Source of the DNA: Gemmatimonadota bacterium
GTDB lineage: Bacteria > Latescibacterota > UBA2968 > UBA8231
Assembly (NCBI GenBank): GCA_009841115.1
Contig: VXML01000005.1
Coordinates: 1 to 58,454 of the forward strand
Length of the DNA: 58,454 nucleotides
Reading direction: 5' to 3'
Shown: piece after piece, positions 1 through 9,292 of the stretch
How the letters are laid out: every line of letters begins with the position of its first letter
Numbering within the stretch: position 1 is the first letter of the stretch
Made by a program: the position numbers and the translations under genes
Notes under the pieces: model-generated
What the model was told of the DNA's origin: nothing
Seen by the model: only the letters and a program-made list of their open reading frames with translations
Database searches by the model: none

Positions 1-2053
1 TGTACCCCTGAAAAGAGTGACAAGTCAAAGCCAAATCCGCGACCGGCACCTGATAGGGACCAACCATCTGATCGCGGCCCACTAGGCCAGTAACCGTGCG
101 GTCGGCAATAGTGATGAGAAAAGTCTTGGCCGCCACGGCTGGGAAGCGGAGCACGCGCTCAGCGGCCTCAGCTATCGAAGGCTCCCCTAGGTCGAGGCAC
201 TGCCGCACAGGCTGGCGGCGCATTGCACGGCGCAGCATCTTGGGCGGCTTGCCCAAAATCACCGCTAAGTCGAGGTCGTCGATGGGCTTGTCGCCGAGCA
301 GCGCGTCGTCGAGCGATAGCGTCCCATCACCAGTCACCTCGCCAATGACCGCAAACAGGCAGCGCTCGCGTGCGGCCAGTTCGGCAAAGCGATTCAAATC
401 GGCGCGGCCCACCACCAGCACGTAGCGCTCTTGCGCCTCATTGCTCCAAATCTGCATCGGACTCATGCCTGAGTCGTCGTTGTGAATGGCGCGCAAATCA
501 AAGCGCGCCCCCACGTCTGCCACCAACTCCGGGCAAGCATTGGACAGACCCCCGGCCCCCACGTCGTGGATGCTGATGATGGGATTTTCCGCACCGAGCG
601 AGATGCAACGGCTGATTAGCTCTTGGCAGCGGCGCTGCATCTCGGGATTGTCGCGCTGCACTGAGGCAAAGTCGAGGTCTTCGCTGTTGGCACCTGTGTC
701 CATGCTAGAGGCCGCGCCCCCGCCGAGGCCGATGAGCATGGCCGGCCCCCCAAGCTGGATGACGCAATCGCCCGCCGTCGGAGTTTTCTTCTCCACGTGC
801 GCATCGTCGATGAGGCCGACGCCACCGGCGACCATAATCGGCTTGTGGTAGCCGCGCCACACCCCAGTGCTGTCGTCTTCTAGGGTGCGGAACATCCCGA
901 GGATGTTGGGCCGACCGAATTCATTGCCAAAAGCCGCGCCGCCGATTGGCCCCTCGGTCATAATGGCGAGCGGGGTTGCCAAGCGGTCTGGGAAAGCAGC
1001 GCGCTCTTTTTCCCACGGCTGGGCAAACTCCGGCAGGCGCAGATGCGAGGTAAAAAAGGCGCACAGGCCCGCCTGCGACCAGCCACCCGTGCCAGCCGCC
1101 CCCTCGTCGCGGATCTCCCCCCCGACTCCCGTAGAAGCTCCGGGATAGGGCGCAATGGCAGTGGGATGATTGTGAGTCTCGACCTTGATCAAGACGTGGG
1201 TCTGCCGCTGGCGATAGCCATAGCGAAAATCCTCGTCTAGATGTGGCCCGAAGACCGGCACATCAAAGCCCTCAATCACACCGGCGTTGTCGGAATACGC
1301 CTTAACCGTGCCTTCAGGATGGGCAGCGTGCGTGTGGCGAATCATGTCGAAGAGCGAGCGCGCCTCGCGCTGGCCGTCGATGATCCAATCGGCGTTGAAA
1401 ATTTTGTGGCGGCAGTGCTCAGAGTTGACCACCGCAAACATCATCAGCTCCACATCGGTCGGATCGCGCACGGCAAAGGCGTGCAGCGCATAGTCAATTT
1501 CCTCGTCCGAAAGAGCCAACCCCATTTCGCGATTGGCATCCACGAGCGCCCGCCGCCCCTCGGCCTGCACCGGAATGTGGACTAATGGCTTGGGATCCAC
1601 GCGGCGAAAGAGGGTCTCTAGGGAATCGAGCGGAGCCTCAATCATGCGGTCGTAGAGCAGCGGCAAGACGACTCGACTGAGCTTGTCGAAGTCCGCGCTG
1701 GGCACGGTATCGGCGGCAAAGGCATACAGCGTACCGCGCTCGACGCGGCGCACGAATTCGAGGCCACAGTTTTTAAGAATGTCCGTAGCCTTGCTCGACC
1801 ACGGAGACGTCGTGCCCGGTCGCGGACCAATGGCCACCTCGTTGTGCGCCCGCGCTGGCAAAGTCGCGTCCACATTGAGGATGCGCATGAGCCGCGCCAT
1901 CTCGTCGTCAGCTAAGGCGCGCACACATTGCACGGCATAGAAGTACGTAGCGCTTAAATCCTCAACTTCGGGCGCACAACGCTGACAGCGCGCTAGGAGC
2001 GACCGACGGCGCAGGGACGACAGGGCCGGGGGGCCGACAAAGGCGAGTAGCAT
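1..2053 (-). CDS. purL: Phosphoribosylformylglycinamidine synthase, large single-chain PurL (5' part only)
   Basis: FGAM synthase makes FGAM from FGAR, glutamine and ATP in purine biosynthesis. The reading frame opens at an ATG on the minus strand (2053) and stays open to the window edge, giving about 684 N-terminal residues; the glutaminase end lies outside. The early SSKATDILKNCGL segment is typical of the long (about 1300 residue) proteobacterial/eukaryotic PurL rather than the PurSQL type. Other conserved stretches are NSEHCRHKIFNADW, ETHNHPTAIAPYPGASTGVG, GGEIRDEGA, EGPIGGAAFGNEFGRP, and HDVGAGGLSNA near residue 520. It is transcribed away from sucA, with about 150 bp between the two starts. 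Family identity is secure; the length of the missing part is inferred from the family. Confidence 0.95.
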   Translation of the reverse strand, partial: MLLAFVGPPALSSLRRRSLLARCQRCAPEVEDLSATYFYAVQCVRALADDEMARLMRILNVDATLPARAHNEVAIGPRPGTTSPWSSKATDILKNCGLEFVRRVERGTLYAFAADTVPSADFDKLSRVVLPLLYDRMIEAPLDSLETLFRRVDPKPLVHIPVQAEGRRALVDANREMGLALSDEEIDYALHAFAVRDPTDVELMMFAVVNSEHCRHKIFNADWIIDGQREARSLFDMIRHTHAAHPEGTVKAYSDNAGVIEGFDVPVFGPHLDEDFRYGYRQRQTHVLIKVETHNHPTAIAPYPGASTGVGGEIRDEGAAGTGGWSQAGLCAFFTSHLRLPEFAQPWEKERAAFPDRLATPLAIMTEGPIGGAAFGNEFGRPNILGMFRTLEDDSTGVWRGYHKPIMVAGGVGLIDDAHVEKKTPTAGDCVIQLGGPAMLIGLGGGAASSMDTGANSEDLDFASVQRDNPEMQRRCQELISRCISLGAENPIISIHDVGAGGLSNACPELVADVGARFDLRAIHNDDSGMSPMQIWSNEAQERYVLVVGRADLNRFAELAARERCLFAVIGEVTGDGTLSLDDALLGDKPIDDLDLAVILGKPPKMLRRAMRRQPVRQCLDLGEPSIAEAAERVLRFPAVAAKTFLITIADRTVTGLVGRDQMVGPYQVPVADLALTCHSFQGY

Positions 2054-2156
2054 GGAATACTTTCTAAAGGGAAGAGGTTACATGAAAATGTAGGTACTGT
2101 CGTGAAAACCCTCAAGGATTGCCGCGGCGCGACGAGCTTATTTTTGCACCTATGTA

Positions 2157-2162
2157 TATAAT
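2157..2162 (+). promoter_or_regulatory. Candidate sigma-70 -10 box for the sucA operon
   Basis: A perfect TATAAT lies 39 bp before the chosen sucA start, in an AT-rich stretch of the purL-sucA divergent gap. The hexamer 17 bp upstream (GAGCTT, 2134-2139) is a poor -35 match, so the promoter may be activator-dependent or read another sigma factor. No other clear signal is visible in the gap. Confidence 0.4.
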
Positions 2163-2201
2163 GTCTATTTTCAGAATTAGCCCATGGAACTGGAGGTTCC
2201 T

Positions 2202-5003
2202 ATGTCATTTGCTACGCACAGTGAAAACGCCGAGTACATCGAAGCTCTTTACGAGCAATACCAGCGCGATCCCAGCGCGATCCCAGAAGAGTGGCAGCAC
2301 TTCTTCCGCGGCTTTGAATTTGGCTTCGCACGCTCGGTGCCCGCCAGCGAACCAGAACCAGACCAAACAGCCTTGCAGTCCATAGAAGAAGCCACTGAGG
2401 GCCTTTTAGTCCTCGAAGGCGTCCAAACCCTCGTGCAGACCTATCGGCAAATGGGCCACTTCGTCGCCCGGCTCGACCCGCTGGGGTACGACCGCCGAAA
2501 CTTGCCGCTGTTGGATCTGATAGAATTTGGCCTCGCCGAAGAAGACCTCGACAAGACCGTGGGCAACGGCGGCTTCCTCGGCCGCACGGACGGCACGTTA
2601 AAGGGGCTGTTGAGCAAACTGAAAACCACGTATTGCCGCTCCATCGGCGTCGAGTACATGGACATCCCGGACAAGGAGCAACGCGACTGGCTGCAAGAGC
2701 GGGTCGAGCCTTGCCTCAACAATCCCGATTTGTCTGAAGACGAGACGCGGCGGGTGCTGGCACGCCTGATCGCCGCCGAGGAATTCGAGCAGTTTCTGCA
2801 CACGCGCTACGTCGGGCAAAAGCGCTTCTCGCTCGAAGGGGCCGAGTCCATGGTGCCGCTCTTGGACGAACTAGTCAGCACCGGCTCCAAGTTAGGTGTC
2901 GAAGAGATGGTCATCGGCATGGCCCACCGCGGCCGACTCAACGTACTGGCGCACCTTTTGCACAAGCCCTACGAGGAAATCCTCGCCGAGTTCGAGGGAG
3001 CCGATCGCACCGACCGCGACGACGACGAGGGCGATGTCAAATACCACAAGGGCTATTCCCATGACCACGTCACCGAGGAGGGACGCAAAGTCCATCTCTC
3101 GCTCAGTTTTAATCCTAGTCACCTAGAGCTAGTCGATCCGGTTATCGAGGGCATCGTCTATGCCAAGCAAGCCTACTTGCACGACGACGAAGGAGAGCGG
3201 GTGGTCCCAGTACTCATCCACGGTGAGGCCGCCTTTACCGGCCAAGGCATCGTCTCCGAGACTCTCAATCTCTCCGAATTGCCCGGCTACCGCACCGGCG
3301 GCTCCGTCCACATCATCATCAACAATCAGCTCGGCTACACCGCCCAAGCCGACGAGACGCGCTTTACCCCCTACCCGACCGACATCGCCAAGGAGATCCA
3401 GGCACCCGTCTTCCACGTCAACGCCGATGACCCCGAATCCGTAGTGCAAGCGGCGCGGGTGGCGATGGAATTCAGGCACCGCTTCAAGGTGGATGTCTTT
3501 ATCGATTTGTGGTGTTATCGCCGCCACGGCCACAACGAAGCCGACGACCCAACCCTGACCCAGCCGCTGATGTACAAGAAGATCGCCAAACATCCGACGA
3601 TCCTCCATCTCTATTCCTTCCAGCTCATTGCCCAAAACAAGATCTCCCAAGAGGAAGCCGACGATATTCGCGCGCGGATCCGCACCCGGCTCGAAGAAGC
3701 CCAGCAAATCGCCCGTCGCCTGCAAGTCCAGCCCCAAACTTCGTCCTTCGGGGGCGTCTGGCAGGGCCTGACTTGGGCACCCGATGACTGGAGTGCCCAA
3801 ACGGCCGTCGATGCCAAAATCCTGCAGCGGATCGTCGAGCGGGCGACCCAAGTCCCCGAGGGCTTCTCGCTGCACCGCACAATCCAGCGGATAGTCGAAG
3901 CGCGCCGCGCCATGGCCGCTGGCCAAGCACCTATCGACTGGGGATGCAGCGAGGTGATGGCCTTCGGCTCGTTGCTGCGGGAGGGCGTGGCGGTGCGCCT
4001 GACTGGCCAAGATACCCAGCGCGGCACCTTTGCCCACCGCCACGCCGTCTGGCACGACACCGAAACGGGCGCGGAGCACGTCCCCTTGCAGTGCTTGGAG
4101 CGGGATCAGGCCGACTTCGTCGTGATCAACACCATGCTGTCGGAGCTAGCAGTACTCGGTTTTGAATACGGAATCAGCTCGGCGGATCCGAGGCGCTTGG
4201 TCTTGTGGGAAGCCCAGTTCGGCGACTTTGTCAACGGCGCGCAAATGGTCATTGACCAATTCCTCTCCAGCGGCGAGGCCAAATGGCAGCGGATGAGCGG
4301 CTTGGTCCTGCTATTGCCACACGGGTACGAGGGCATGGGGCCCGAGCATTCGAGCGCGCGGCTGGAGCGCTTCTTGCAATCGTGCGCCAAAAACAACATG
4401 CAGGTGGCCTATCCGACCACGCCCGCACAACTTTTTCACATCCTGCGGCGGCAGATGCACCGCAACTTCCGCAAGCCGCTGGTGCTGATGACCCCCAAGA
4501 GTCTCCTGCGGCACAAGCAATGCGTCTCAGAGTTAGAAGAGTTTTCCACTGGAACGTTCCAGCGGGTCATCGACGATGCAGACGTCGCCGATCCAGCCGC
4601 CGTCAGCCGGGTGGTGTTATGCACCGGCAAGATATACTACGACTTGATAGCTGCCCGCAGCGAGCAAAACGGCAGCGACGAAGTAGCGCTGCTGCGCGTC
4701 GAGGAGCTCTATCCGTTTCCGGCCGCCGAACTTCAAGCTGCATTCGACCGCTATCCCGCAGCTAAGCAGTTCTACTGGGTGCAAGAAGAGTCGCAGAACA
4801 TGGGCGCTTGGAGCTTCGTCCAACCTCTCTTGGACGAACTGTTGCCCGCCCACTGCGCGCTGAACTACGTGGGCCGCGACGAAGCGGCCAGCCCGGCCAC
4901 CGGCTCCGGGCACCTGCACGAAACCGAGCAACGAGAAATCGTCGAACAAGCACTAGGCCGCAGCCGCGAAGTGGTACTGCATCAGCGGCGGCAATCTGGT
5001 TAG
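2202..5003 (+). CDS. sucA: 2-oxoglutarate dehydrogenase E1 component
   Basis: Thiamine-diphosphate-dependent decarboxylase of the TCA cycle that passes a succinyl group to the lipoyl arm of E2. The 933 residues match the usual E1o length. Visible hallmarks are the N-terminal E2-binding region (YIEALYEQYQRDPSAIPEEW), GMAHRGRLNVLAHLLHKPY, HGEAAFTGQGIVSETLNLS, IIINNQLGYT, a GHNEADDP ThDP/Mg loop, and in the transketolase-like C-terminal half GDFVNGAQMVIDQF and LLPHGYEGMGPEHSSARLER. An in-frame ATG 18 bp upstream (2184) exists, but GGAGG at 2192-2196 sits 5 nt before the ATG at 2202, so I chose that start. sucB follows after 9 bp. No E1 of the pyruvate type is present, which argues for the 2-oxoglutarate complex. 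Confidence 0.97.
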   Translation: MSFATHSENAEYIEALYEQYQRDPSAIPEEWQHFFRGFEFGFARSVPASEPEPDQTALQSIEEATEGLLVLEGVQTLVQTYRQMGHFVARLDPLGYDRRNLPLLDLIEFGLAEEDLDKTVGNGGFLGRTDGTLKGLLSKLKTTYCRSIGVEYMDIPDKEQRDWLQERVEPCLNNPDLSEDETRRVLARLIAAEEFEQFLHTRYVGQKRFSLEGAESMVPLLDELVSTGSKLGVEEMVIGMAHRGRLNVLAHLLHKPYEEILAEFEGADRTDRDDDEGDVKYHKGYSHDHVTEEGRKVHLSLSFNPSHLELVDPVIEGIVYAKQAYLHDDEGERVVPVLIHGEAAFTGQGIVSETLNLSELPGYRTGGSVHIIINNQLGYTAQADETRFTPYPTDIAKEIQAPVFHVNADDPESVVQAARVAMEFRHRFKVDVFIDLWCYRRHGHNEADDPTLTQPLMYKKIAKHPTILHLYSFQLIAQNKISQEEADDIRARIRTRLEEAQQIARRLQVQPQTSSFGGVWQGLTWAPDDWSAQTAVDAKILQRIVERATQVPEGFSLHRTIQRIVEARRAMAAGQAPIDWGCSEVMAFGSLLREGVAVRLTGQDTQRGTFAHRHAVWHDTETGAEHVPLQCLERDQADFVVINTMLSELAVLGFEYGISSADPRRLVLWEAQFGDFVNGAQMVIDQFLSSGEAKWQRMSGLVLLLPHGYEGMGPEHSSARLERFLQSCAKNNMQVAYPTTPAQLFHILRRQMHRNFRKPLVLMTPKSLLRHKQCVSELEEFSTGTFQRVIDDADVADPAAVSRVVLCTGKIYYDLIAARSEQNGSDEVALLRVEELYPFPAAELQAAFDRYPAAKQFYWVQEESQNMGAWSFVQPLLDELLPAHCALNYVGRDEAASPATGSGHLHETEQREIVEQALGRSREVVLHQRRQSG

Positions 5004-5012
5004 GAGATTTGC

Positions 5013-6284
5013 ATGTCAGTACAAGTCGAAATACCGAGCATGGGCGAATCCGTCAGCGAGGTCATTCTCCTCGAATGGCTCAAGAGCGACGGCGAGCGCG
5101 TCGAGCGGGACGAGCCGCTTTGCGTGTTAGAAACCGACAAGGCCAACGTCGAGCTACCGTCCCCAGCCAGCGGCGCGCTCAAACACCTACAATCCACCGA
5201 CACCACGCTAGCCATAGGAGCGGTAGTAGCGGAGATAGATGAATCGACACAAGTTGCCGCGCCAGCCCCGGCGTCCAAACCCGAACCCGCCGCGCCTAAA
5301 CCTGAACCCACCCTAAGCCCAGCCGTGCGCCGCTTAGTCGAAGAACACGAGCTGGACTCGGCTGCGATTGAGGGCACGGGCAAGGACGGGCGGCTGACGA
5401 AAAAGGACGTACTCGCCCACCTAGAGACTCTATCCGCGCCCGAACCCGCGCCTGAACCCATTCAACCGCCATCTGTACCCGAACCTGCTCAACCACCACC
5501 TATACCCAAACCTGCTCCGCCACCTGAGCCTAAATCCACTCCTGCGCCCGAACCCGCGCAACCACCCCCCGCGCCCGCCAGTCCCGGCCTCACCCGCCGC
5601 GAGCCAATGAGCCGACTCCGTCAGCGCATTGCCGAACACTTGGTCGCCGCCCAGCACAACGCGGCCATGCTGACGACCTTCAACGAGATCGACATGAGTG
5701 CGGTGATGCAACTCCGGGCCAAGTACAAGGAGCGCTTTGCCCAAGTCCACGGCTCATCGCTGGGGCTGATGTCGTTCTTTTCGCGGGCTGCCGTCCTCGC
5801 GCTCGGCGAATTCCCGGCGATCAACGCGCAAATCGACGGCACCCACATTGTGTATCACGATTTCGTCAATTTGGGGATCGCGGTGAGCACGGAGCGCGGT
5901 TTAGTGGTGCCCGTCTTGCACCGCGCCGATCAGATGTCCATCGCCCAACTCGAAAGCAACATCAAGCGGCTCGCACTGAGCGCCCGCGACAACAAGCTGG
6001 CCATGGACGAGCTAAGCGGCGGCACCTTTACCATCACCAACGGCGGAGTCTTCGGCTCGCTGCTTTCCACGCCGATTCTCAACGCTCCGCAAAGTGGAAT
6101 TCTGGGAATGCACGCGATTCAAGAGCGGCCCGTAGCCGTTGAAGGCCAAGTGGTGATTAGGCCGATGATGTACGTGGCACTGTCCTACGACCATCGGCTC
6201 GTCGATGGCCAGCAGTCGGTCTCGTTTTTGGTGCGGCTGAAAGAGCTTCTCGAAGATCCAGCGCGACTGCTGTTAGAGGTATAA
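5013..6284 (+). CDS. sucB: Dihydrolipoyllysine succinyltransferase, E2 component of 2-oxoglutarate dehydrogenase
   Basis: E2 core of the 2-oxoglutarate dehydrogenase complex, 423 residues. Domains in order: one lipoyl domain (about 1-75) with the lipoylated lysine in [15 protein letters not shown] (Lys43); a Pro/Ala/Glu linker; a peripheral subunit-binding domain (about 95-130, [14 protein letters not shown] and [14 protein letters not shown]); a second long linker built of degenerate PEPAPEP/PPP units (about 135-190); and the catalytic acyltransferase domain, ending with the SYDHRLVDG motif that carries the HxxxD general base. AGGAG 8 nt before the ATG and the 9 bp gap to sucA show operon membership. 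Its usual third partner, lpd, is displaced by 1.6 kb of foreign-looking DNA. Confidence 0.96.
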   Translation: MSVQVEIPSMGESVSEVILLEWLKSDGERVERDEPLCVLETDKANVELPSPASGALKHLQSTDTTLAIGAVVAEIDESTQVAAPAPASKPEPAAPKPEPTLSPAVRRLVEEHELDSAAIEGTGKDGRLTKKDVLAHLETLSAPEPAPEPIQPPSVPEPAQPPPIPKPAPPPEPKSTPAPEPAQPPPAPASPGLTRREPMSRLRQRIAEHLVAAQHNAAMLTTFNEIDMSAVMQLRAKYKERFAQVHGSSLGLMSFFSRAAVLALGEFPAINAQIDGTHIVYHDFVNLGIAVSTERGLVVPVLHRADQMSIAQLESNIKRLALSARDNKLAMDELSGGTFTITNGGVFGSLLSTPILNAPQSGILGMHAIQERPVAVEGQVVIRPMMYVALSYDHRLVDGQQSVSFLVRLKELLEDPARLLLEV

Positions 6285-6321
6285 TGAAAGGCTGTTACTG
6301 GGTCATAGGGGAGAACCGCTA

Positions 6322-7275
6322 ATGCCCAAAAAAGTTAAAAAACATAATCAAGAGAATCCGCTTAAGTTCGAGTTCTCTATGGTTGGCAAACGGCTAGCGA
6401 CAAAAAACGAGGCGGAATTTTGTGAAATCTACAAGCATCCTCACGGTTCTCTTTTTCAGGGGGATTCTGTCGAGTGGCTCAAGAGCTTGGACGGAGAAAG
6501 CGTGGATCTTATTTTTGCTGACCCTCCGTACAACATCAAAAAGGCCGAATGGGATAGATTTGAGAACCAAGAACAGTACATTGAGTGGTCAATGCAATGG
6601 ATTAGAGAATCACATCGTATTCTCAAGAAAACAGGGACGATGTATCTCTGTGGATTTTCTGAAATACTTGCAGATATAAAGCATCCATCCATGAGATACT
6701 TTAGGTCATGTAAGTGGCTGGTGTGGTGCTACAAAAATAAAGCCAATATGGGGAGTGATTGGGGAAGATCGCATGAGAGCATTCTTCACTTACGCAAATC
6801 TAATAAAAAGACATTCAACATCGATGATATTAGAATTCCCTATGGTAATCATACGCTGAAATATCCGTCTCACCCACAAGCAGAGTCAAGTCAGTACGGA
6901 AACGGAGCGAAACAGAAAGAGGTCTGGACACCTCATCCGAGGGGAGCAAAGCCACGAGATGTTATAGAGGTACCAACTACGTGCAATGGAATGAATGAAA
7001 AAACCCCTCATCCTACACAAAAACCAGAAGAACTCGTTCGGAAGTTTGTCCTAGCTTCGTCTAAAGAAGGCGATCTTGTTATTGATCCGTTCTCAGGATC
7101 GGGAACAACATTAGTCGTTTCTGAACAACTCGCACGAAAATGGGCTGGTTGTGAAATTGATCCCGAATACAATAAATGGGCGATAGACCGGATAGAAAAT
7201 GTGGTTCGCAGATCAAAAGACGGATGGATCGCATTTGATAAAGAAAATGAAAAAAGAAGGAGTTCAATCCGTTGA
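6322..7275 (+). CDS. DNA N4/N6-amino methyltransferase of a type II restriction-modification system
   Basis: SAM-dependent methyltransferase for adenine-N6 or cytosine-N4. The catalytic DPPY (residues 67-70, FADPPYNIKKAEWD) precedes the SAM-binding motif DPFSGSGTT (about residue 256), which is the beta-class permuted order. TPHPTQKPEELVRKFV just before motif I is typical of beta-class enzymes of type II systems. Length (317) is normal. The gene is visibly richer in A/T, with lysine and AAA/ATT codons, unlike the flanking suc genes, and it starts 38 bp after the sucB stop. The next gene, on TTG at 7272, overlaps its stop by 4 nt. I infer that it protects host DNA from the nuclease encoded just downstream; the recognition site cannot be read from sequence. 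Confidence 0.88.
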   Translation: MPKKVKKHNQENPLKFEFSMVGKRLATKNEAEFCEIYKHPHGSLFQGDSVEWLKSLDGESVDLIFADPPYNIKKAEWDRFENQEQYIEWSMQWIRESHRILKKTGTMYLCGFSEILADIKHPSMRYFRSCKWLVWCYKNKANMGSDWGRSHESILHLRKSNKKTFNIDDIRIPYGNHTLKYPSHPQAESSQYGNGAKQKEVWTPHPRGAKPRDVIEVPTTCNGMNEKTPHPTQKPEELVRKFVLASSKEGDLVIDPFSGSGTTLVVSEQLARKWAGCEIDPEYNKWAIDRIENVVRRSKDGWIAFDKENEKRRSSIR

Positions 7276-7484
7276 ACTTGGAAAGACTAGTAAGTATCGC
7301 CTGCGATAAAGACTATTTTCGCGATATTGATAGGTACTGCGATTTTGCAAAGTCGTATCTTGAATTCATCAAAGACAATCTACAAGCTGTAATTGTATCG
7401 AGAAACGAGAATAATTATCAATTTTTTCAATACAAAAGTGAAAATAAATGGAAAAGTCGAATTTACTATGAATTACCAGCATGA
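7272..7484 (+). CDS. Small protein overlapping the methyltransferase stop; probable N-terminal part of a restriction endonuclease
   Basis: A 70-residue frame opening on TTG at 7272, within the stop region of the methyltransferase (TTGA overlap). It is AT-rich, with Lys/Asn/Tyr-rich composition. I see no recognised motif. It overlaps the next frame (7468-7845) by 17 bp, and that frame is open back to 7393. The second half here reads as beta strands (residues 38-68: AVIVSRNENNYQFFQYKSEN). Two readings are possible: a small separate subunit or controller-like protein, or the N-terminal third of one nuclease of about 190 residues split by a frameshift between 7393 and 7484. I slightly favour the second, because neither piece alone has the length of a type II nuclease. 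Confidence 0.45.
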   Translation: MNLERLVSIACDKDYFRDIDRYCDFAKSYLEFIKDNLQAVIVSRNENNYQFFQYKSENKWKSRIYYELPA

Positions 7485-7845
7485 TCTTATTGTGAAAGAA
7501 CTTGAAGAAGTACGTGCGATAGGGTCTGTAAAAACATCGAGCAAGGACCGTCTAGCTAAAATATTTGTCGATAAATTCCTATATAATCGCTTGACAGATA
7601 GAGACACACCCCATTTCGCTATTTTTTTAAACGATGTGCAAAGAAAAGGCAGGGACGGCAACTATGGTATCAATACAACTTTTCTTTCAGGGCACTTTAA
7701 GGGTTATACGGTTAAACTAAACCCGTTAGATGGAGTATATTATTTTGACATACGTCCTGATATGCAGATAAAGGATATTTTGAAGGATCACATAAAAACC
7801 TTCGACCACTTTCTATTTGGCGATATTTGGAAGCTCGTCAGGTAA
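7468..7845 (+). CDS. Putative type II restriction endonuclease (or its C-terminal part)
   Basis: 125 residues from the ATG at 7468, lying right after the methyltransferase and in the same low-GC base composition. I do not recognise the family with certainty. The core FAIFLNDVQRKGRDG followed by LDGVYYFDIRPDM resembles, from memory, segments of ApaLI-like type II nucleases, but this is a weak impression. The context (methyltransferase, small frame, then this) is the argument for a restriction function. Frame analysis shows it is open from 7393, so it can be joined to the preceding frame by one shift. No catalytic PD-(D/E)xK triad can be assigned confidently. 64 bp separate its stop from the lpd start. 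Confidence 0.5.
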   Translation: MNYQHDLIVKELEEVRAIGSVKTSSKDRLAKIFVDKFLYNRLTDRDTPHFAIFLNDVQRKGRDGNYGINTTFLSGHFKGYTVKLNPLDGVYYFDIRPDMQIKDILKDHIKTFDHFLFGDIWKLVR

Positions 7846-7861
7846 CTGTCTGATAAGGAGC

Positions 7862-7885
7862 CAGCAGACGTTCTAACGTGTGCTG
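7862..7885. other. Imperfect dyad upstream of lpd
   Basis: CAGCA-GA-CGTT and AACG-TG-TGCTG can pair around a 2-4 nt loop with one internal mismatch pair. There is no T-run, so it is not a classic terminator. It lies at the right edge of the low-GC island, directly before the lpd ribosome binding site, and could be an operator or an insertion scar. Confidence 0.25.
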
Positions 7886-7909
7886 CTAATTACGCAAAAA
7901 GGAACAACT

Positions 7910-9292
7910 GTGAGCGACACTGCATTCGACCTAGTGGTTATCGGCGCAGGGCCGGGCGGCTACGTAGCCGCGAGCAAGGCGGCGCAACTCGGCATGAAGG
8001 TGGCCTGTATCGACAAAAGCTACCTCGGCGGCACCTGCCTCAATGTCGGCTGCATCCCCAGCAAGGCGCTGCTGGAGTCGAGTGATTTGTTCTACAGAGC
8101 CAAGAAGGGATTAGGACACCACGGAATCGGACAGGGCGAAGTGGGTCTGGACCTCCAGGCCATGATGGCGCGCAAAGAAAAAATCGTGCAGACCATGACC
8201 AAGGGCATTGAGGGGCTGTTTAAGGGCCGGGGGGTGACGCATTTCGTCGGCACGGGCCAAGTCCGCACCCCGGGGAGCGTGGCGGTACAAGGTTCGGATG
8301 GCGAGCAGGTGCTGTCTGCCAAGCACATCCTATTGGCCACGGGGAGCACGCCCGTGGAGTTGTCGAATCTGCCCTTTGATGGAAAACACATAATTAGTTC
8401 GACCGAGGCCCTAACCTTAGAAAAAGTGCCTGAGCGGCTCGTCGTCATTGGCGGCGGTGCCATTGGGTTAGAACTGGGATCCGTGTGGGCTCGGCTGGGT
8501 GCCCAAGTGCTCGTAGTAGAGGCCATGGATCAGATTTTGCCAGAGATGGACCAGGAAATGGCCCAGCAGCTAGAGCGGCTGCTCAAACGACAGGGACTAA
8601 AATTCCTACTCGGGGCCAAGGCCCAATCCGCTGCGATCGAAGAAGGTCAGCTGACGCTGACCATAGAATCCGGCGATCAAGAACGCGTCGAGACATGCGA
8701 TCTAGTATTGGTGGCCGTGGGGCGCAAACCATGCAGCGCGGGGTTGGGACTAGAAGACGTGGGCGTGGCAATCAACGAGCGGGAACAAGTTCTAGTCGAC
8801 GCGCAAGGGCGTACCAATGTCGAGGGCATCTGGGCTATCGGCGACCTCGTGCCCGGGCCGATGCTGGCCCACAAGGCCGAGGCCGAAGGAATCGCGGTCG
8901 CCGAGCGGATGGCCGGACGCGCCGGACAGGTCAACTACGAGGCCATACCCTCGGTCGTGTACACCCACCCAGAACTAGCCTCCGTGGGCGCGAGCGAGGA
9001 AGCAGCCACAGCAGCCGGCCACGAAGTCGCCGTCGGCAAGCACCTCTTTCGCAGCAACGCCCGCGCCCACTGCATGGACGACATCAACGGCTTAGTCAAG
9101 GTCGTCGCCGATGCGCACACCGACCAGCTCTTGGGAATGCACATCCTAGGGCCGCAGGCTTCGCACTTGATTGCCGAGGGCGTCTTGGCCCTAGAGTTCG
9201 GTGCCAGTGCCGAGGATGTGGCCCGCACCGTCCACGCGCACCCAGCGCTGTCAGAAGTCATAGGAGAGGCAGCGCGGGACACAGTATCGTGA
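7910..9292 (+). CDS. lpd: Dihydrolipoamide dehydrogenase (E3)
   Basis: FAD flavoprotein that reoxidises the dihydrolipoyl arm of E2 with NAD+. 460 residues, normal length. N-terminal FAD Rossmann motif VVIGAGPGGYVAA, redox-active disulfide GGTCLNVGCIPSK (CxxxxC), NAD-binding GGGAIGLELGSVWARLGAQV (about 175-194), and C-terminal HAHPALSEVIGEA with the His-Glu dyad that completes the partner active site. I chose GTG at 7910 because AGGA lies 6 nt upstream; an in-frame GTG at 7880 adds ten residues with no family resemblance. It should be the third gene of the suc operon, now separated from sucB by the restriction-modification island. It overlaps the following SDR start (GTGA). Confidence 0.96.
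   Translation: MSDTAFDLVVIGAGPGGYVAASKAAQLGMKVACIDKSYLGGTCLNVGCIPSKALLESSDLFYRAKKGLGHHGIGQGEVGLDLQAMMARKEKIVQTMTKGIEGLFKGRGVTHFVGTGQVRTPGSVAVQGSDGEQVLSAKHILLATGSTPVELSNLPFDGKHIISSTEALTLEKVPERLVVIGGGAIGLELGSVWARLGAQVLVVEAMDQILPEMDQEMAQQLERLLKRQGLKFLLGAKAQSAAIEEGQLTLTIESGDQERVETCDLVLVAVGRKPCSAGLGLEDVGVAINEREQVLVDAQGRTNVEGIWAIGDLVPGPMLAHKAEAEGIAVAERMAGRAGQVNYEAIPSVVYTHPELASVGASEEAATAAGHEVAVGKHLFRSNARAHCMDDINGLVKVVADAHTDQLLGMHILGPQASHLIAEGVLALEFGASAEDVARTVHAHPALSEVIGEAARDTVS

Noticed and set aside
3129..4079. A 316-codon frame on the minus strand within sucA
   Set aside because: It lies entirely opposite the conserved sucA coding sequence and has no recognised motif; a typical antisense shadow in GC-rich DNA.
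8485..9288. N-terminal extension of the SDR frame inside lpd
   Set aside because: Arg-rich translation of lpd in another frame; SDR homology begins at the GTG at 9289.
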